A stretch of 64,000 nt of DNA from Aquila chrysaetos chrysaetos. Taxonomy: Eukaryota > Chordata > Aves > Accipitriformes > Accipitridae. Positions 24,161-35,718 of the stretch are shown here, one piece after another. The translations under genes were made by a program, and so were the position numbers. The notes below the pieces were generated by a model, which was not told the origin of the DNA, did no database searches, and saw only the letters and a list, made by a program, of their open reading frames with translations. The stretch lies in contig NC_044011.1 in the NCBI RefSeq assembly GCF_900496995.4, positions 17,640,041-17,704,040 on the forward strand, written 5' to 3'. Within the stretch, counting starts at the first letter, position 1. The number at the start of each line of letters is the position of its first letter.

Positions 24161-27100
24161 CAAACCCAATGCAGTTATGTATAATGCATAATAGACAGGG
24201 CTGTGGTATGCAGATAAAAAAAGCATGGGGTGATTTTGCAGTAAAATATGCTTCTCTGAGTGTGAAGAAAGGATGATGCTAGTCCCCTAGGAAAGCCCTA
24301 GCTTTGACCTGCACGCCAAAAGCTAGTCTGCGCCAGTTGGTCTGGATGAGAATCACAAAAAATGGAAGTTAAATTCTTATAAATCCCTAAGAGCCGCCCC
24401 TTCATGCCACCAGTAATTTGCTTTTTGTTAGCATTTCTCTGTGGAGGAATCCTTCCTACTTGCAGTTATCTTCAGAAGTGGAAAAATGCAAGTTTTTACA
24501 GATGATTTCCCATTATAAGATGTTCCTTTTGAGTAAGGTGTCCCTAAAAATCTACCTGCAGTTTCTCCCCTGGGCAGTGAGTGCCAGACTTTTCCCCTCT
24601 TGATGTCCTCTGCCCCTACTCAGCTCTGAGCAGCCACCTGAAGCTTCAGCCATCGACTTTACCAAGTATTCACCCTCTCTGAGGCATCCAGGGCTGATGC
24701 TCTTTGTGTGAAGTACTCTGACTCCTCGCTATGGGTATTTGGAGACCTTGTTCTTCTACATGTAACCCCACTTGGTAAATTTCCACATGGAAATATTTAT
24801 GTTTGTATCTCAAAGTTAAAAGGGGAGTCTACTTACTAGTAACTGAAGCTCTTCAAGCTCAGATATTCACACAAACATTCCCCTCCTGTCCTCTTTCCTT
24901 CTGATGTTACTGGTCACTTGGGGCTCTGTGGCTGAGAGGCAACTGAATTAGGATGGTCCACTTCACGTGCTCTGAGCTGGAGGGAAGGCAGGCTGAATGT
25001 GCCCTGCTATAGTCAAAGTGAAAAGATTTCTCCAATGTTTGCTTACACATACCTGTGGTACAAATGAATATGTGGATTTCACATTGGGAGGCACTCTGGT
25101 TACCGGTAAACGCTCTCGTTATCTTTACATTAAGTCTGAGTTCAAATAGTTCTCCCAACTTCATTTCTTTCTGAAGTTAAGATTTTTTTTCCATTATATT
25201 CCTGCTAGTATTCTGTACCTACACTCCTTTCAATCAAAATGTACCAATTCATAATACCTCCAAGACTAATCTTTGTATATTATTTATTGCATGAATAATT
25301 TTCTTTAGAATTCTGAATGGTCTTCCTGGATTTGCTGGTTACAGTTTTATTGGTTTAAGATGTGATTATACTGCAGACTGCCATTTGCTCATCAGAATTC
25401 ATTTATATGAATGCTAGTAGATGAGTATAAATTAATTCTACCAAAATTCAGATTTATAAACTTATTCTCCTATTTTGGTGTAAAAAGCGTATGTTCTAAA
25501 GCCTTTACAAGTCACCCTCAGAATCTTGGCCAAAACCTTCTCTTAACCATACAAATAATGCCGTACCTTTTCTTATAAGAAGTTCTTATATTTTTTGAAG
25601 AATAATTATTGGTTAAAATAATTAATGGCTAATAATCTTACAGGAAAAATAGAAATGTCTTATGAGGCCCATTTGAGTAAGACAAACTTCTGAGAACTCT
25701 TAAAAGTGACCCATTACATTGATTGCAATATGAAACACGCATTTATTAAGTGAAAAGCACATTTCCATCAGAAGATGTTGCATCAACTAGTAGTAGAAGT
25801 AATTGCTAAAACTCTGGTGCCATAAACACATACCTAGTCAGGCACAAGCTTCTGAGCAGAGCAAAGCCCATTCATTTAAGTGTTCACAGAAATATGCGAA
25901 TGGTAACTATAGTAAATAAATGAACAAAAATAGCAGAAAAATGTTTTTGTTTTATGCCTCTGACCACATTTGTGTATGATTAGTATCACATTTCTGTTGA
26001 TTGTCAGACTTCCTTTCCCTACTGCAGTGTTGTCAGCCATATGACTCATGAGTCATATCTAGTCCTTTGTATGCAGAGCTCATTGAATATTCAGATTCTA
26101 CAGAGTATAAATTATCAAGTAAATGAAATAATTTTTTTATCCTGTTTGCTGGGGGGGAAGGGAAGGAAGCCAGGCTTTCCAAATTTGAAATTAATTCAGT
26201 CCTTGCAGTGCTGCACCCCTGAATCTGTCATGGCTTATTGTCCTGAAAACAATAGCTCTGAGAGGTGTAAGATGATCTGTTCTCCCTTATTCTTTTTGCT
26301 CATTGTTTTATGGTAGGAAGGTGGGAAAGAGGGGTGGGTATGAAACCCAGGACCAACATTGCTATTTGCTGAAAGAAAGTATATGCAGTGGGGGAGGGCA
26401 GGCCTAGAAGAGACACAAACCCAAGTTGAAGGCAGGGAAAGGAGTATGGGAAAGAAAAGAAAGGAACAAGAGGAAAGCAATGATATAATACTAAATCTTC
26501 CCCGTTAATGATGCTGAATTGTGACAATGAAGCATCAAAGAGATTTTTCAAAAGCAGTTCGCTCTGTTTTGAGACGGCCTAGTTAAGTGTTTAATGATGC
26601 AGATAGCCCCCCTCTGGGATTTATAGAAGTCTCTAATTGTCTAATTCCTCCAGGAAAACTATTATGTATTTTGTGTTAATCCATATAACACACATCATGG
26701 ATGTGTTCCACTGACATCAATGCGTGGTTCTGCTGTAAATGCTCAGTGCATACTCCAAAACAGTGAAACAGCCCACGACTATAATTATAAAGAAGGCTTT
26801 TCTCAAAATGAGCATCACGCTCCTGCATGAGCTGGATGGAATCACTTTCTTGCACTCTACTGCAGAGCACTACTTTCCTACAGTACTATAAGCAGCTGTT
26901 TGCTGAGGCAGTGGAGAAGAGAAAGGAAGAGGCAGCCAGGAAGCATACACAGAGGGGGGCAAAAAAGCTTGTATATGACATAAACTGGAGCATATTTGCA
27001 GTTTTTCTTTTGTCAACCAGGAGTCCAGTCCCTTCTAAAGCCCCAGGTAGGAAACAGAAGGAAAAAAAGAAACACCTGTAAAAGGGATATCCTTTTACAC

Positions 27101-30100
27101 AGGAGATATTAAGTACTCTCTCTCAAAACATTTTTACTATTTTAATTGGTTAATTAAAATAATTGCAGTTGACAGCATCCCTTTAATTACATGACCATTT
27201 GTAGGTGTGTATTTTCTTATTTTTTGTTTTGTTTCCTATGGGAACAGATTTACGCAGTTGTTTAAAGTGTCAGTCAGACTTTCCTTCTCTAACCAGAGGA
27301 AGACTTTGGAACTTGCTTGGCTGAATAGGAAAGACAGTAGAAGTTTCACATATAATTAAATTCTTAAAAGTTTCCTGAAAATCAATGGAAGAAAGAGAAA
27401 TTAATGCCAGCGCTGTGGAAAGGACCTTGTCATTTTGTACTACCATCCTGAGCAAGTCACAATGAGATGGCTTGAGTTCAATCTAACAGGCTACCACTAC
27501 CAGAGGCAAAGGTCCTGCTCTCCCTTCCTTTTCTGTCTTTACGCTGTGTGTTGTCTCCTCTCACTTTTTGCCAGCTCTTGCACCTATGGGATGCCTCCGT
27601 GACGACATCTGGTTGAGCCTGAAGTTCAGTGGCAGCCTAGACCAATCTAACTGCTGCCTACAGTCCCAACTCTCTGTCTCTTTATTTTATATCTATTTAA
27701 ATATATATTATATATATTTATAAAGAGGAAAACTCTTTCCTTTTTCACTTCCCTTTCCCCGGGCAATATGTTCCTGCCCCTCCCTTGCACCAGTCCTGGA
27801 TGCTTTGTCATGTCCTTTGCTGAGTCATTTCAGCATGATGAAGTGGCAGAAAATTAACTCGGTGAAAAAAAAAGTGAATAGTTTTCTATCTGCTGATACT
27901 TTTGTACCAGGACAGCTCAGCAAAACATCTGATGAGCAGTGGAGAGACTGCAAGGGAGAGGGTGGAAGGCTCTGAGTAGAGGAAAGGACAGGACAACTGC
28001 TACCCTTCACTGCTAGTTTAGGAGCAGGAAAAGGGGGAGAGAGGGAGACCTTCCTCCCTTTGTGCCAGTGAGCTGCTAGCTCTCCTCAGCCACTCATCCA
28101 TCTTATATCACTTCACTTTTGGTTAATTGGTGGCAGCCAGCTGGCCCCCGGTCTGCGTATGTGCAGCTCCCAGTTAGCCACAGTATGCGATTCTCTTGTC
28201 ACGTGTGGAGTGTCATGCGGACCGTGGGGGAAAGCGAGGTTATTGTGAGGGGGAAAGGAAATCCAGCTCCATCTCATCCGCTGCTCACACAGACGCTTGT
28301 TTTAATATTAATTGTGCAGAGCACAAAAAATGAGGCCTGGCTCAATAGTAAGCAGCTTCGCAATGGAGACACCTAGAAATTGGAAAGCAGATGTGCTGTG
28401 AAGAGTACAGACGGGTATGACCCATGATCATATGTTTATTTCTCTGAAGTGCTAGGTTCATTTCCTGTATGAATTGTAAAAAAAAGAAGAAAAAAAAAGT
28501 GGTTTTAAAGAGGAAGTCTACTGAAGAAAAAGTCTGGTTTGGTGAACTGGAATTAGGATAAAGCTGTATGAACCGTGTTAATCAAGAATCAGTAATATGG
28601 ATGCCTGACCTTCACTAAGTATACAGAAATTTCTGTATAGTACCGACCGATTAAATGATACTGTTCTGCATCAAGCAATGATGAATACAACGTTCTTCAC
28701 AGGGAAGCAAAACATCAAACAAACTGTAATTCACTCCACTGTTTGAGCAGTGTACTGTAGTAATACATGAAGTAAGACTGAGGAAAATCATTTCCTGGCT
28801 CCAGTGAGGGAATGTTTGGTGCGGTCCAAGGCTGATAACACTGGAAAATGTGGGTTTTTTTCCCTCATGTAACTGTCCTATCCTGGCCCTTTCGTTTGGT
28901 TGGCTCATGTTCTGTGTCAGCTTCCTGGAATGAAAGACTTTTTTCCTTCCTTCACTCAAATTAGAGCAAGAAAGAAATGTTAAATAGGGTTAAAATACCA
29001 CACTGATGGCCTTGAGCAATGCTTGTGTTTATTTTTTCAGTTTAAATTGTAAGATTTTGAGGCAGTCTCCCTTTAGCTTTGGAAGCAGTCATTCATCAGG
29101 GAATCATGGCCCATTCTGAAAACTTCCAGATTTTAATTGCATTTTTAAGGAGAATTCTTGTTTTATTCTGTTGGAATAAATTAAAATATCCATAGATCCT
29201 GATTACTATCCAAAGCAATGAAGCTATGTGGTAAGAAGCCAAAGTTAGAAGTTGAAAAACTATAACAATATTCCAGACTCCGTATGATTAAGCCATTTCA
29301 GATTTTTAAATTATAAACAACTGTGTTTCTAATGCTTCAAAACAGAAAAAAAGCCACCCCAATCAAGAGAGATGGTTTTAACATGCAGTGGATAAATGTA
29401 AATAGAAAATTGATTCTGGTCTCCAGAGCTTGCCATGAAAAAGCTTTCTTACCTCCTCTTGCCTGCTTAACTCACCTACTGCAGAGAAGTAGCATATGTT
29501 ACACTTTGTTGGAAGGCTGTACAATAAATGGCTAGTCACCTCGGTCTTTCAAAAGCAAGACTTAAGAGACACTTAAAAGCTTTTTGGACCTGCTTAAGTT
29601 GATCACGTTGTAATGAAAACCTCTCTTTATTTTTTTGATTCCTTAGAGAGTGATTCTGATGTGCATTCTCACTCTCTCTTCCTGCCAACTTTTATGAAAT
29701 GTAATGTTTCTAGTTTACCCAAAATCTTTTTCAAGAAAATTAAGTACTTTCACAAAATGAATACTTGGTATTGGTAAGACTCTAAAATGATGGCTCACTG
29801 TCCAAGCAGTGGTACAGGGAGAGGTAACTTCTGAAAAACAGCAGAGAAAAAGGAGAAAAATATTTGGTCAGGAAAACAGGTATATTGTAGAAAACTCTTA
29901 GTATTATGTGCTCTTGACATTGTAAACTGGCATGTATGATGTACTGTTGTATTCAACAAGTCTGGACCTGCAAGGCTACTTCCAGTGTCTCGCATGACAA
30001 TGGTATCATCACTACTTTGAAATTTTTTTTCAAAATTTATTTTTCAAAATTCATTGTGAAAGATGTGGAAAATGTGCCTAGAAAAAGTGTCCATGGCAGT

Positions 30101-32337
30101 GCCTAGCTTTCTTTCCACCTGTAAGAATATCAGAAGATATTTCAGTTCAACATCTGTCACTTCATCCTCCTTTTTGGTTGGAAGTAAAAAGCAATTGGTT
30201 TGGCAATGTGGACTACAGATATCTCATGTCCAAAATGCTACAGTTCACTAGTTTGTGTTTATTTAATCACTTAAATACTTTGTCTGATAATGCTTCCAGC
30301 ATAGTCAAGCAGATTCTGCCATGAAGCATGGTAACAGATGTTCTATATATGTAAGGTGACGTGTCATCTCAGCAAATTAGCTTCCCTGTTGTTTTAAGGC
30401 TTGCCCTTATGACACCTCCACACTGCAGACAGGGTAAGACAGAGCAGCTTTCAGTGGCAACAGCTCTTTCATTAGCATTTCCCTAACAAAAAGATAGTCT
30501 GTCTTTTTTCTTAAACTAAGTAATGTTGCTACAACATATTCATCTATTGCATGAGCTCAACCTGAGTTACAAATAAGAAATCAGAAGAGTACCTACCGTA
30601 ACACATGATCCTACAAAGTTTTATGAAGAAAGAGTATTTGTTCTATCATCTACTGTGTTTAAGATTTAATCTATTCAGTGCCTCAAACTGATACTCATTA
30701 ATGTTGTGAATAAACAATAACAAATGCTTTCAAGAATAATGTTGAATTGTGTGAAATATTAGCTGTATAAAGTCTTTTTTGTAGTGGAGTTTTCAAACTG
30801 TTTTAAAAACAACTTCAAAGAGGTATCGATAGTGTGTTCATAATGTCTGCAAAAGGACATCAATAATACTCTAAATTCCAATGCAATACTGGTACTGATT
30901 AGGGCCCAGAACAGGCTGTCATGAAAAGTACAATGTGTGGCACTGGATGATCCTGTTAGAATCAAAGTTGATTCACTATTGAAATTAAAAGTGTGTTTGT
31001 TCTCTGAATTTGACTTTTAGAATTATTTTTCCAGGCACTCCTCAAATTCTTTTATGTATTTCTCTCAGTTAATATGGCTGAAGTTCACTTCCCAACCGTA
31101 ACGTCTTAAAACCCCAGGGAAGGACAGTGGAATGAGACAGCAGCTTGAACGAGGTGCTGGTATTGTTTACAAATGTTTTGCTTCTGAAGAGTGTTTCTGA
31201 AATTAGCCTGAGTGCTACCTGTGAAGATAAGCCAACAATGACATTTTTACATAAACTGTTTGCTCTATTTGCAAATGTCTAAAATATTTCATAATCTCAG
31301 GAGAGAATAGTGCCATTTGACATCATACAGTCATTAATATTGTCAAAGCACTGAAGACAGATCTCCAGCAATATGCTAATAAAAACCTGATGAAGACTAA
31401 AAATGCTTGTCAGTGAACCACAAAATTTCTGTCAGCAGCCTTCTGCTGGCATATATTGATGCTGTATTCATGAAGATAGAAAGAAAAGTTATTAGCTGTT
31501 TATAAAGAACATTTCAAAGAATAAAAAATGCTGTGATATCTAAGTTATGAGATAGCAGACAAACTGTTGACAACAGGCACTACAGGAGCAGGATGAGATG
31601 GGAAGGAATAATGCAGCAGCATCAATTACATGTGGGAAAAAAGGATGTCAATACGTTTGCATGTGAGATGATATCAGAAACTGGTTTTACATCCTGCTGC
31701 CCCCTTGCCAAAGGACTACTCCTTTACACCTTGCAGAAGGAGACACCTATCCATATTCTTCCCATGTGGCATTAGCATTTCCAAAATGATTCTTGTGTAT
31801 CAATAAAATGGATCGTAGAGTCACCAGGAGAGTATCTACCAGGCTACTCTGTGTAATTTGGTTGCCAGAGTAATTAATTTCCTCCAAGGAAGGGGGACCA
31901 TCCAGTGCTGGTCAGTCTGTTCCATGGTTCCTTTGTTATCAGGCATTGTTTATGGATAAAGAATTAGCTTATTGTATTAAATTAAAAGGATAAATATTCC
32001 ATTCTAAAATTAGAAATGGGATTATGAAAACAGAAAACACATTGTCTATGTATGAGAACTCAGCTGCATCCTCATGCTGTGTTTTTGGTGTCTCTCCTAG
32101 GACAACATTCAACCATGAGAGATGTGGGCTGATTGTAATATACCTCAACTTTTTCCAGAAGTTTGTTCAGTATACTTTTGGGTTTTTTGAACTGAGGATT
32201 GATTCCTATCACATGTCCCAAACTAGTCCATTGTCTGTAGGTTACATAGCTCCACCAGTAAGTTGCAAACCTTTGTAAAAGATGCATAAAAGTGAAACCC
32301 TTGTTAGCACTGTGCATGCCCACTTATTTCTAGCAGT
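24161..32337. other. Intergenic region, ZDHHC14 side
   Basis: This 8.2-kb AT-rich stretch lies between the LTR and the CR1 near ZDHHC14. I see no supported gene or transposon. Parts around 26570-26830, 28060-28380 and 31200-31480 are less repetitive, with dense homeobox- or E-box-like words. They look like candidate conserved elements, but this is only an impression without an alignment. An AT-only palindromic tract lies at about 27690-27725. Confidence 0.65.
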
Positions 32338-32815
32338 TCATAGAATCATAGAATCATAAAATCATTTAGGTTGGAGAAGACCTTTAAGATCATTGAGTCC
32401 AACTGTAAACCTAACACTGCCAAGTCCACCACTACACCATGTCCCTAAGCGCCATGTCTACATGTCTTCTAAATACCTCCAAGGACGGTGACTCAACCAC
32501 TTCCCTGGGCAGCCTGTCCAATGCTTGACAACCCTTTCGGTGAAGAAATATTTGCTAAACTTCCCAATTTGAAGGCTTGCAACTTGAGGCTGTTTCCTCT
32601 TGTCCTATCACTTGTTACTTGGGAGAGGAGACTAACACCCACCTCACTACAGTGTCCTTTCAGGTACTTGTAGAGGCGATAAAGTCTCCTCAGCCTCCTT
32701 TTCTCCTGGCTAAAGAACCCCAGTTCCCTCAGCCGCTCCTCATAAGACTTGTGCTCCAGGCCCTTCACCCGCTTCATTGCTCTTCTTTGGATACGCACGG
32801 AGAACATAGTAGGCA
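32338..32815 (-). mobile_element. CR1 LINE, 5'-truncated, minus strand
   Basis: At the left edge the plus strand reads tcatagaatcatagaatcat, the reverse complement of the CR1 3'-terminal octamer repeat (ATTCTATG). Reading leftwards from about 32815, the minus strand encodes the C-terminal tail of the CR1 ORF2 protein ([15 protein letters not shown], then [13 protein letters not shown] and [17 protein letters not shown]). The 3' UTR follows, with the conserved GGACTCAATGATCTTAAAGGTC-like block. It is truncated to under 0.5 kb, the usual fate of CR1 copies. Its sequence is near the family consensus, so it is relatively young. It sits about 0.8 kb upstream of the ZDHHC14 CpG island core. Confidence 0.95.
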
Positions 32816-33149
32816 GAAACAACAGCAAACAGCTTTGAGAGTGGTTCTGCCTCAGCTGTGGGAAGCCCCTTCCGTGGCCTTTCTGCAGGCGACCCTGCCA
32901 CTGGTGCCATTTCACACTGGGGCGGTACTGGGTAATGCAAGAAGGGCTCGGTGCAAGATTGCATTTCTAGAAATTTACTTCGTGGCTTGTACCTTTCTGG
33001 GATGTGTCTTGTGAAGTCAGGACAGAGTAAGGATCTGTGCGAACACATCAGCATTGGTGGACAAGGCCGTTCCTTCCAGCAGCACAATGGAGCACATGGA
33101 TGCCATCGCTAAAGCAGTGAAACGTTTGCCTGTACGAGCACAGGTCGGG
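32816..33149. other. Short spacer between CR1 and CpG island
   Basis: Moderate-GC sequence with no recognised element. Open frames here are short and lack family resemblance. Confidence 0.6.
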
Positions 33150-33578
33150 ACAGCCGCCCGTCGGCCCCTCTCACCAGCCCAGTCGAGGGCTTTGGGTAAG
33201 CGGGACAGGAGCAACCTCTGGTTACGCTGGGTGACCTGGGAGCCGCGGAGGGGCAGCGCAGCGCCCAGCTGGAGGGATCAGGGGTTGCAGACCCGGCCCT
33301 CAGGCCTGACTGAAATACAAGTCCGGACATAAGCACCAACGGCGGCCGTGCCCAGCCCGCGGGGGAGGACAGGTGGGAAGGCAGGGCTGCCTCGGGGGAA
33401 CGGGGCCCTGCGGAGGGCGAGAGGCTCACGGCACAGCCGGGCCGGCCCAAGGCCCCTCACGCACCCGCACGGGGCAGCCCCGCCCCCGCTTTGCCTTCGC
33501 CCCGGGCCGGGCCCTGCCAGCGCTCCCGCGCTGCCCGGCGGGACCGCTCCGCCCCCTCCCCCGGGGACGACTCGCAAG

Positions 33579-33597
33579 GCATGCTGGGGCTTGTAGT
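33579..33597 (-). promoter_or_regulatory. ZNF143/SBS motif, minus strand
   Basis: On the minus strand this reads ACTACAAGCCCCAGCATGC, one or two mismatches from the classic ACTACAATTCCCAGAATGC bound by ZNF143, often with THAP11. Such sites are strongly tied to CpG-island promoters. Confidence 0.75.
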
Positions 33598-33651
33598 CCC
33601 TCCCGCCGCCCTCCCTCCTCCAGGGCCGCTTCGCGGAAGCGGGGCAGCGAA

Positions 33652-33665
33652 ACTACAACTCCCAG
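33652..33665 (+). promoter_or_regulatory. ZNF143/SBS motif, plus strand
   Basis: ACTACAACTCCCAG matches the ZNF143/SBS core. It lies 54 bp to the right of the first copy and in the opposite orientation. Confidence 0.75.
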
Positions 33666-33745
33666 CGGGAGGAGGGGCGTGCCCCTGAGCGTCCGTGACC
33701 GAGCCTGGACGGGGAGGGAGGCTGGTCCCGCTAGCTCGGGCCGCG

Positions 33746-33755
33746 GGGGCGGGGC
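33746..33755 (+). promoter_or_regulatory. Sp1/KLF GC box
   Basis: GGGGCGGGGC is a perfect Sp1/KLF consensus 80 bp downstream of the second ZNF143-type motif, consistent with the core promoter of ZDHHC14. Confidence 0.6.
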
Positions 33756-33872
33756 TTCTCTTTCCCTGTCGCTCACCCGCACAACTCGTTCGCCTTCGGC
33801 CCGGCAGCTGGAGCAGGAGAGGACGGGGCCGCCGCCCGGGGCTGACGGCAGACATCGCTCGCGGCTCGTGCC

Positions 33873-33904
33873 TGTGTGTGCGCGCGCGCGCGTGTGTGTG
33901 TGTG
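33873..33904. repeat. Alternating (TG)(CG)(TG) tract, 32 bp
   Basis: Thirty-two bases alternate strictly pyrimidine-purine: TG repeats, then (CG)6, then TG repeats. This is among the best possible Z-DNA-forming sequences, and it lies just downstream of the putative ZDHHC14 start region. Confidence 0.9.
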
Positions 33905-34019
33905 CCGCCGGCGGCGCGCGGTTGGTTGCGTGGGCCGGGGGAGGCGAGGGCTGAGCGGGCGCCCCGCGCGGGCGGGCAGGCGGCAGGAGCGGGGCTCCAG
34001 CGCAGGCACCGGCCGCTCG

Positions 34020-35098
34020 GCTCGCTCCCCTCCGCCGCCGGCCGCCTGCGGAGCCGGCGATGGGGAAGAGTTAGCTCTGTCGCTGCGCTCCAGCGGCCGG
34101 AGAGAGGGCTGGGCTGGGCCGGCGGCGCGGCGTCCCCGCCGGGGTTGGTGCGGGGGACCTGCCTGCCCTCCCGCCGGGAAGCGGCTGATTGACTGACGGA
34201 CCGACCGACCGGCCGCGGCGGGGGGCGCGCGCCTGTGTGGTCCCGTCCCTCGCCGCCTCCCCCGGCTCCTGCCGCGGGCGGCCGCCGCTGCGGTGGTTAC
34301 CGCCTCCCCCTGAAGATGAAGAGGTGGCAGCTGCTGCTTCTGGGTCTGGCTGCTGGGGAGAAACCTGGATAGAGGCTCCAAAAAAAAAGGGGGGGAGAGG
34401 AGAGAAAGTCGCCACTCTCCGGCTGGCGGCGGGGGAGCTGGGCGTTTTTCCTCACCTTGCTCCGGGCAAAAGCACAGCGAAACTAGGGACGCCGGCGGGA
34501 AGCCGCTCCTCTGCGCCGAGGGGAGGGGGCAGGATGCGGGGGGGGGGCCCGGCACCGCCGCGGGCCGTGGGCGAGAGCCTGCGCCGCGGCGGCGTGCGTC
34601 CGCCCGCGGCGGCCCTGAGGCGGGCGGCGAGGATGGTGAAGGGAGGGAGAAGTCCCGGCAGAGATCTCCCACCGGCGGCGAAGCCTCCTTCTCCTCTCTC
34701 CTCTCCTCTCCCCTCCCTTCCGCACGGCCGCCCGCCCCGCGGGGCTGAGGCGCTGGGGAGCATGAGGCGGCGGCGGGGACCTGTTGTGTAGGGGGAGGCG
34801 GGGGTTAAGCGCGGCGGCGGCGCCGCCCGGGGCGCGGGGCGTGAGGCGGGGAGGGAGGATGAGGAGCTGCTCCCCAGGCGCTGGTGTCTGTCGGGGACCG
34901 GCCCTGCCCCGGGCTGCCTCGGGCTCGGGAGAATCCCCTTCGGTGGAGTCGTGACCGGGGAGAAGGGCCCGCGGGGAGCGGTGCGCCCGCAGGTCTGCGC
35001 CGAGCGGCGGCCGCTTCCCGCTGAATTGCGGCTTCAGGAAGAAGAGAGCTTGAAGTGTTTCTCGGAAGCTGGAGTTGCAGCCTGGTTTCTTTCTTGCT

Positions 35099-35130
<32 letters not shown>

Positions 35131-35718
35131 GCTTAATGATTTATTACGCGTGTCTCTTGAGGGAACGTTTTAGAAACGGTCATTTTTAGCGGTGAAATCT
35201 GCTGCGCAAAGGAGGATTATAACAAATCTCTATGAATGATAGACTCGATTGCTAAACCTTGCCTTGACCAACCTTCTGACCCTCGGAGAGATTTCTCAGG
35301 GTGTGCGTGGGAAGGAAAAAAAAAACAAACCAACCCTCCCATTCGAAAATAAACTTGAAAAAAAAGACTAAATTTTTTTGGACAGCCTAACTGCTTTATA
35401 ATTACTTTTTTGGGGGTCTTGTTTTATGATAAGTTGTCTTAAAAGGGATTGTCCTACATGGTTGTTTTGTAACTGGTGGAGGAAGGAAGGAAGGATCCCT
35501 CTCAAGCATTTCTGATATGACAGCTTTGGTTTCTGAAGAGTTAACTGGTGTTTGCATTATACACCTATTGCTAGTCTGGTAGCAGACTTTTCACCTTTTT
35601 ATTTGTTTTTTTTATTAACTGGGGCTGGTGGAGAGGGTTATCTTGGTCAGAAGAATATTTGCACATATATATTGTATATATTTTTGGTGGGGTTCTCCCC
35701 ACATTTTACTCTCTCTTG
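34020..35718 (+). other. ZDHHC14: Putative ZDHHC14 5' leader with several uORFs
   Basis: If transcription starts in the CpG island, the leader is long (1.5-2 kb) unless an intron is removed from it. It contains several upstream ATGs with early stops: 34316-34372 (18 codons, MKRWQLLLLGLAAGEKPG, signal-peptide-like), a frame opening at about 34633 (about 52 codons), one at about 34858, and 35517-35582 (21 codons, ending 136 nt before the main ATG). The 3' part from 35.1 kb is AT-rich and includes a (TA)n tract followed by a T run (35102-35130). The leader's 5' end and any splicing are unknown. Confidence 0.5.
35102..35130. repeat. (TA)n plus poly-T tract
   Basis: Eight and a half TA units run directly into a run of T. 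The tract lies immediately after the CpG island ends, in the putative ZDHHC14 leader. Confidence 0.85.

Larger units (their letters stand above)
33150..35060. promoter_or_regulatory. ZDHHC14: CpG island: ZDHHC14 promoter and leader
   Basis: This 1.9-kb stretch is very dense in CpG and G/C runs and ends abruptly at about 35.06 kb. The upstream part (33570-33760) concentrates recognisable core-promoter motifs: an inverted pair of ZNF143/SBS-type sites, an ETS core (CGGAAG at 33635-33640) and a perfect Sp1/KLF box. No TATA box is seen. Initiation is therefore most likely within roughly 33.6-34.3 kb, firing rightwards into ZDHHC14. Long open frames on both strands, including one of about 300 codons on the minus strand, are GC artefacts. 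Confidence 0.85.

Noticed and set aside
27690..27725. AT-only palindromic stretch that could form a cruciform
   Set aside because: Short and of simple composition; common by chance in AT-rich intergenic DNA.
32493..32915. 140-codon minus-strand frame
   Set aside because: Its central part is CR1 ORF2 tail; the rest is flanking read-through.
33054..33332. 92-codon frame starting near 33054 with a plausible-looking N-terminus
   Set aside because: Starts with GTG, becomes low-complexity GC-rich after 45 codons, and I recognise no family. Kept as unsupported.
33773..34672. 299-codon open frame on the minus strand in the ZDHHC14 CpG island
   Set aside because: Arg/Pro/Ala/Gly-rich composition, overlapping open frames in all phases, no family resemblance. 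It is open only because stops are rare in GC-rich DNA.
35659..35718. 20-codon upstream extension of the ZDHHC14 frame
   Set aside because: It would need a TTG start. The first ATG at 35719 matches the known N-terminus.
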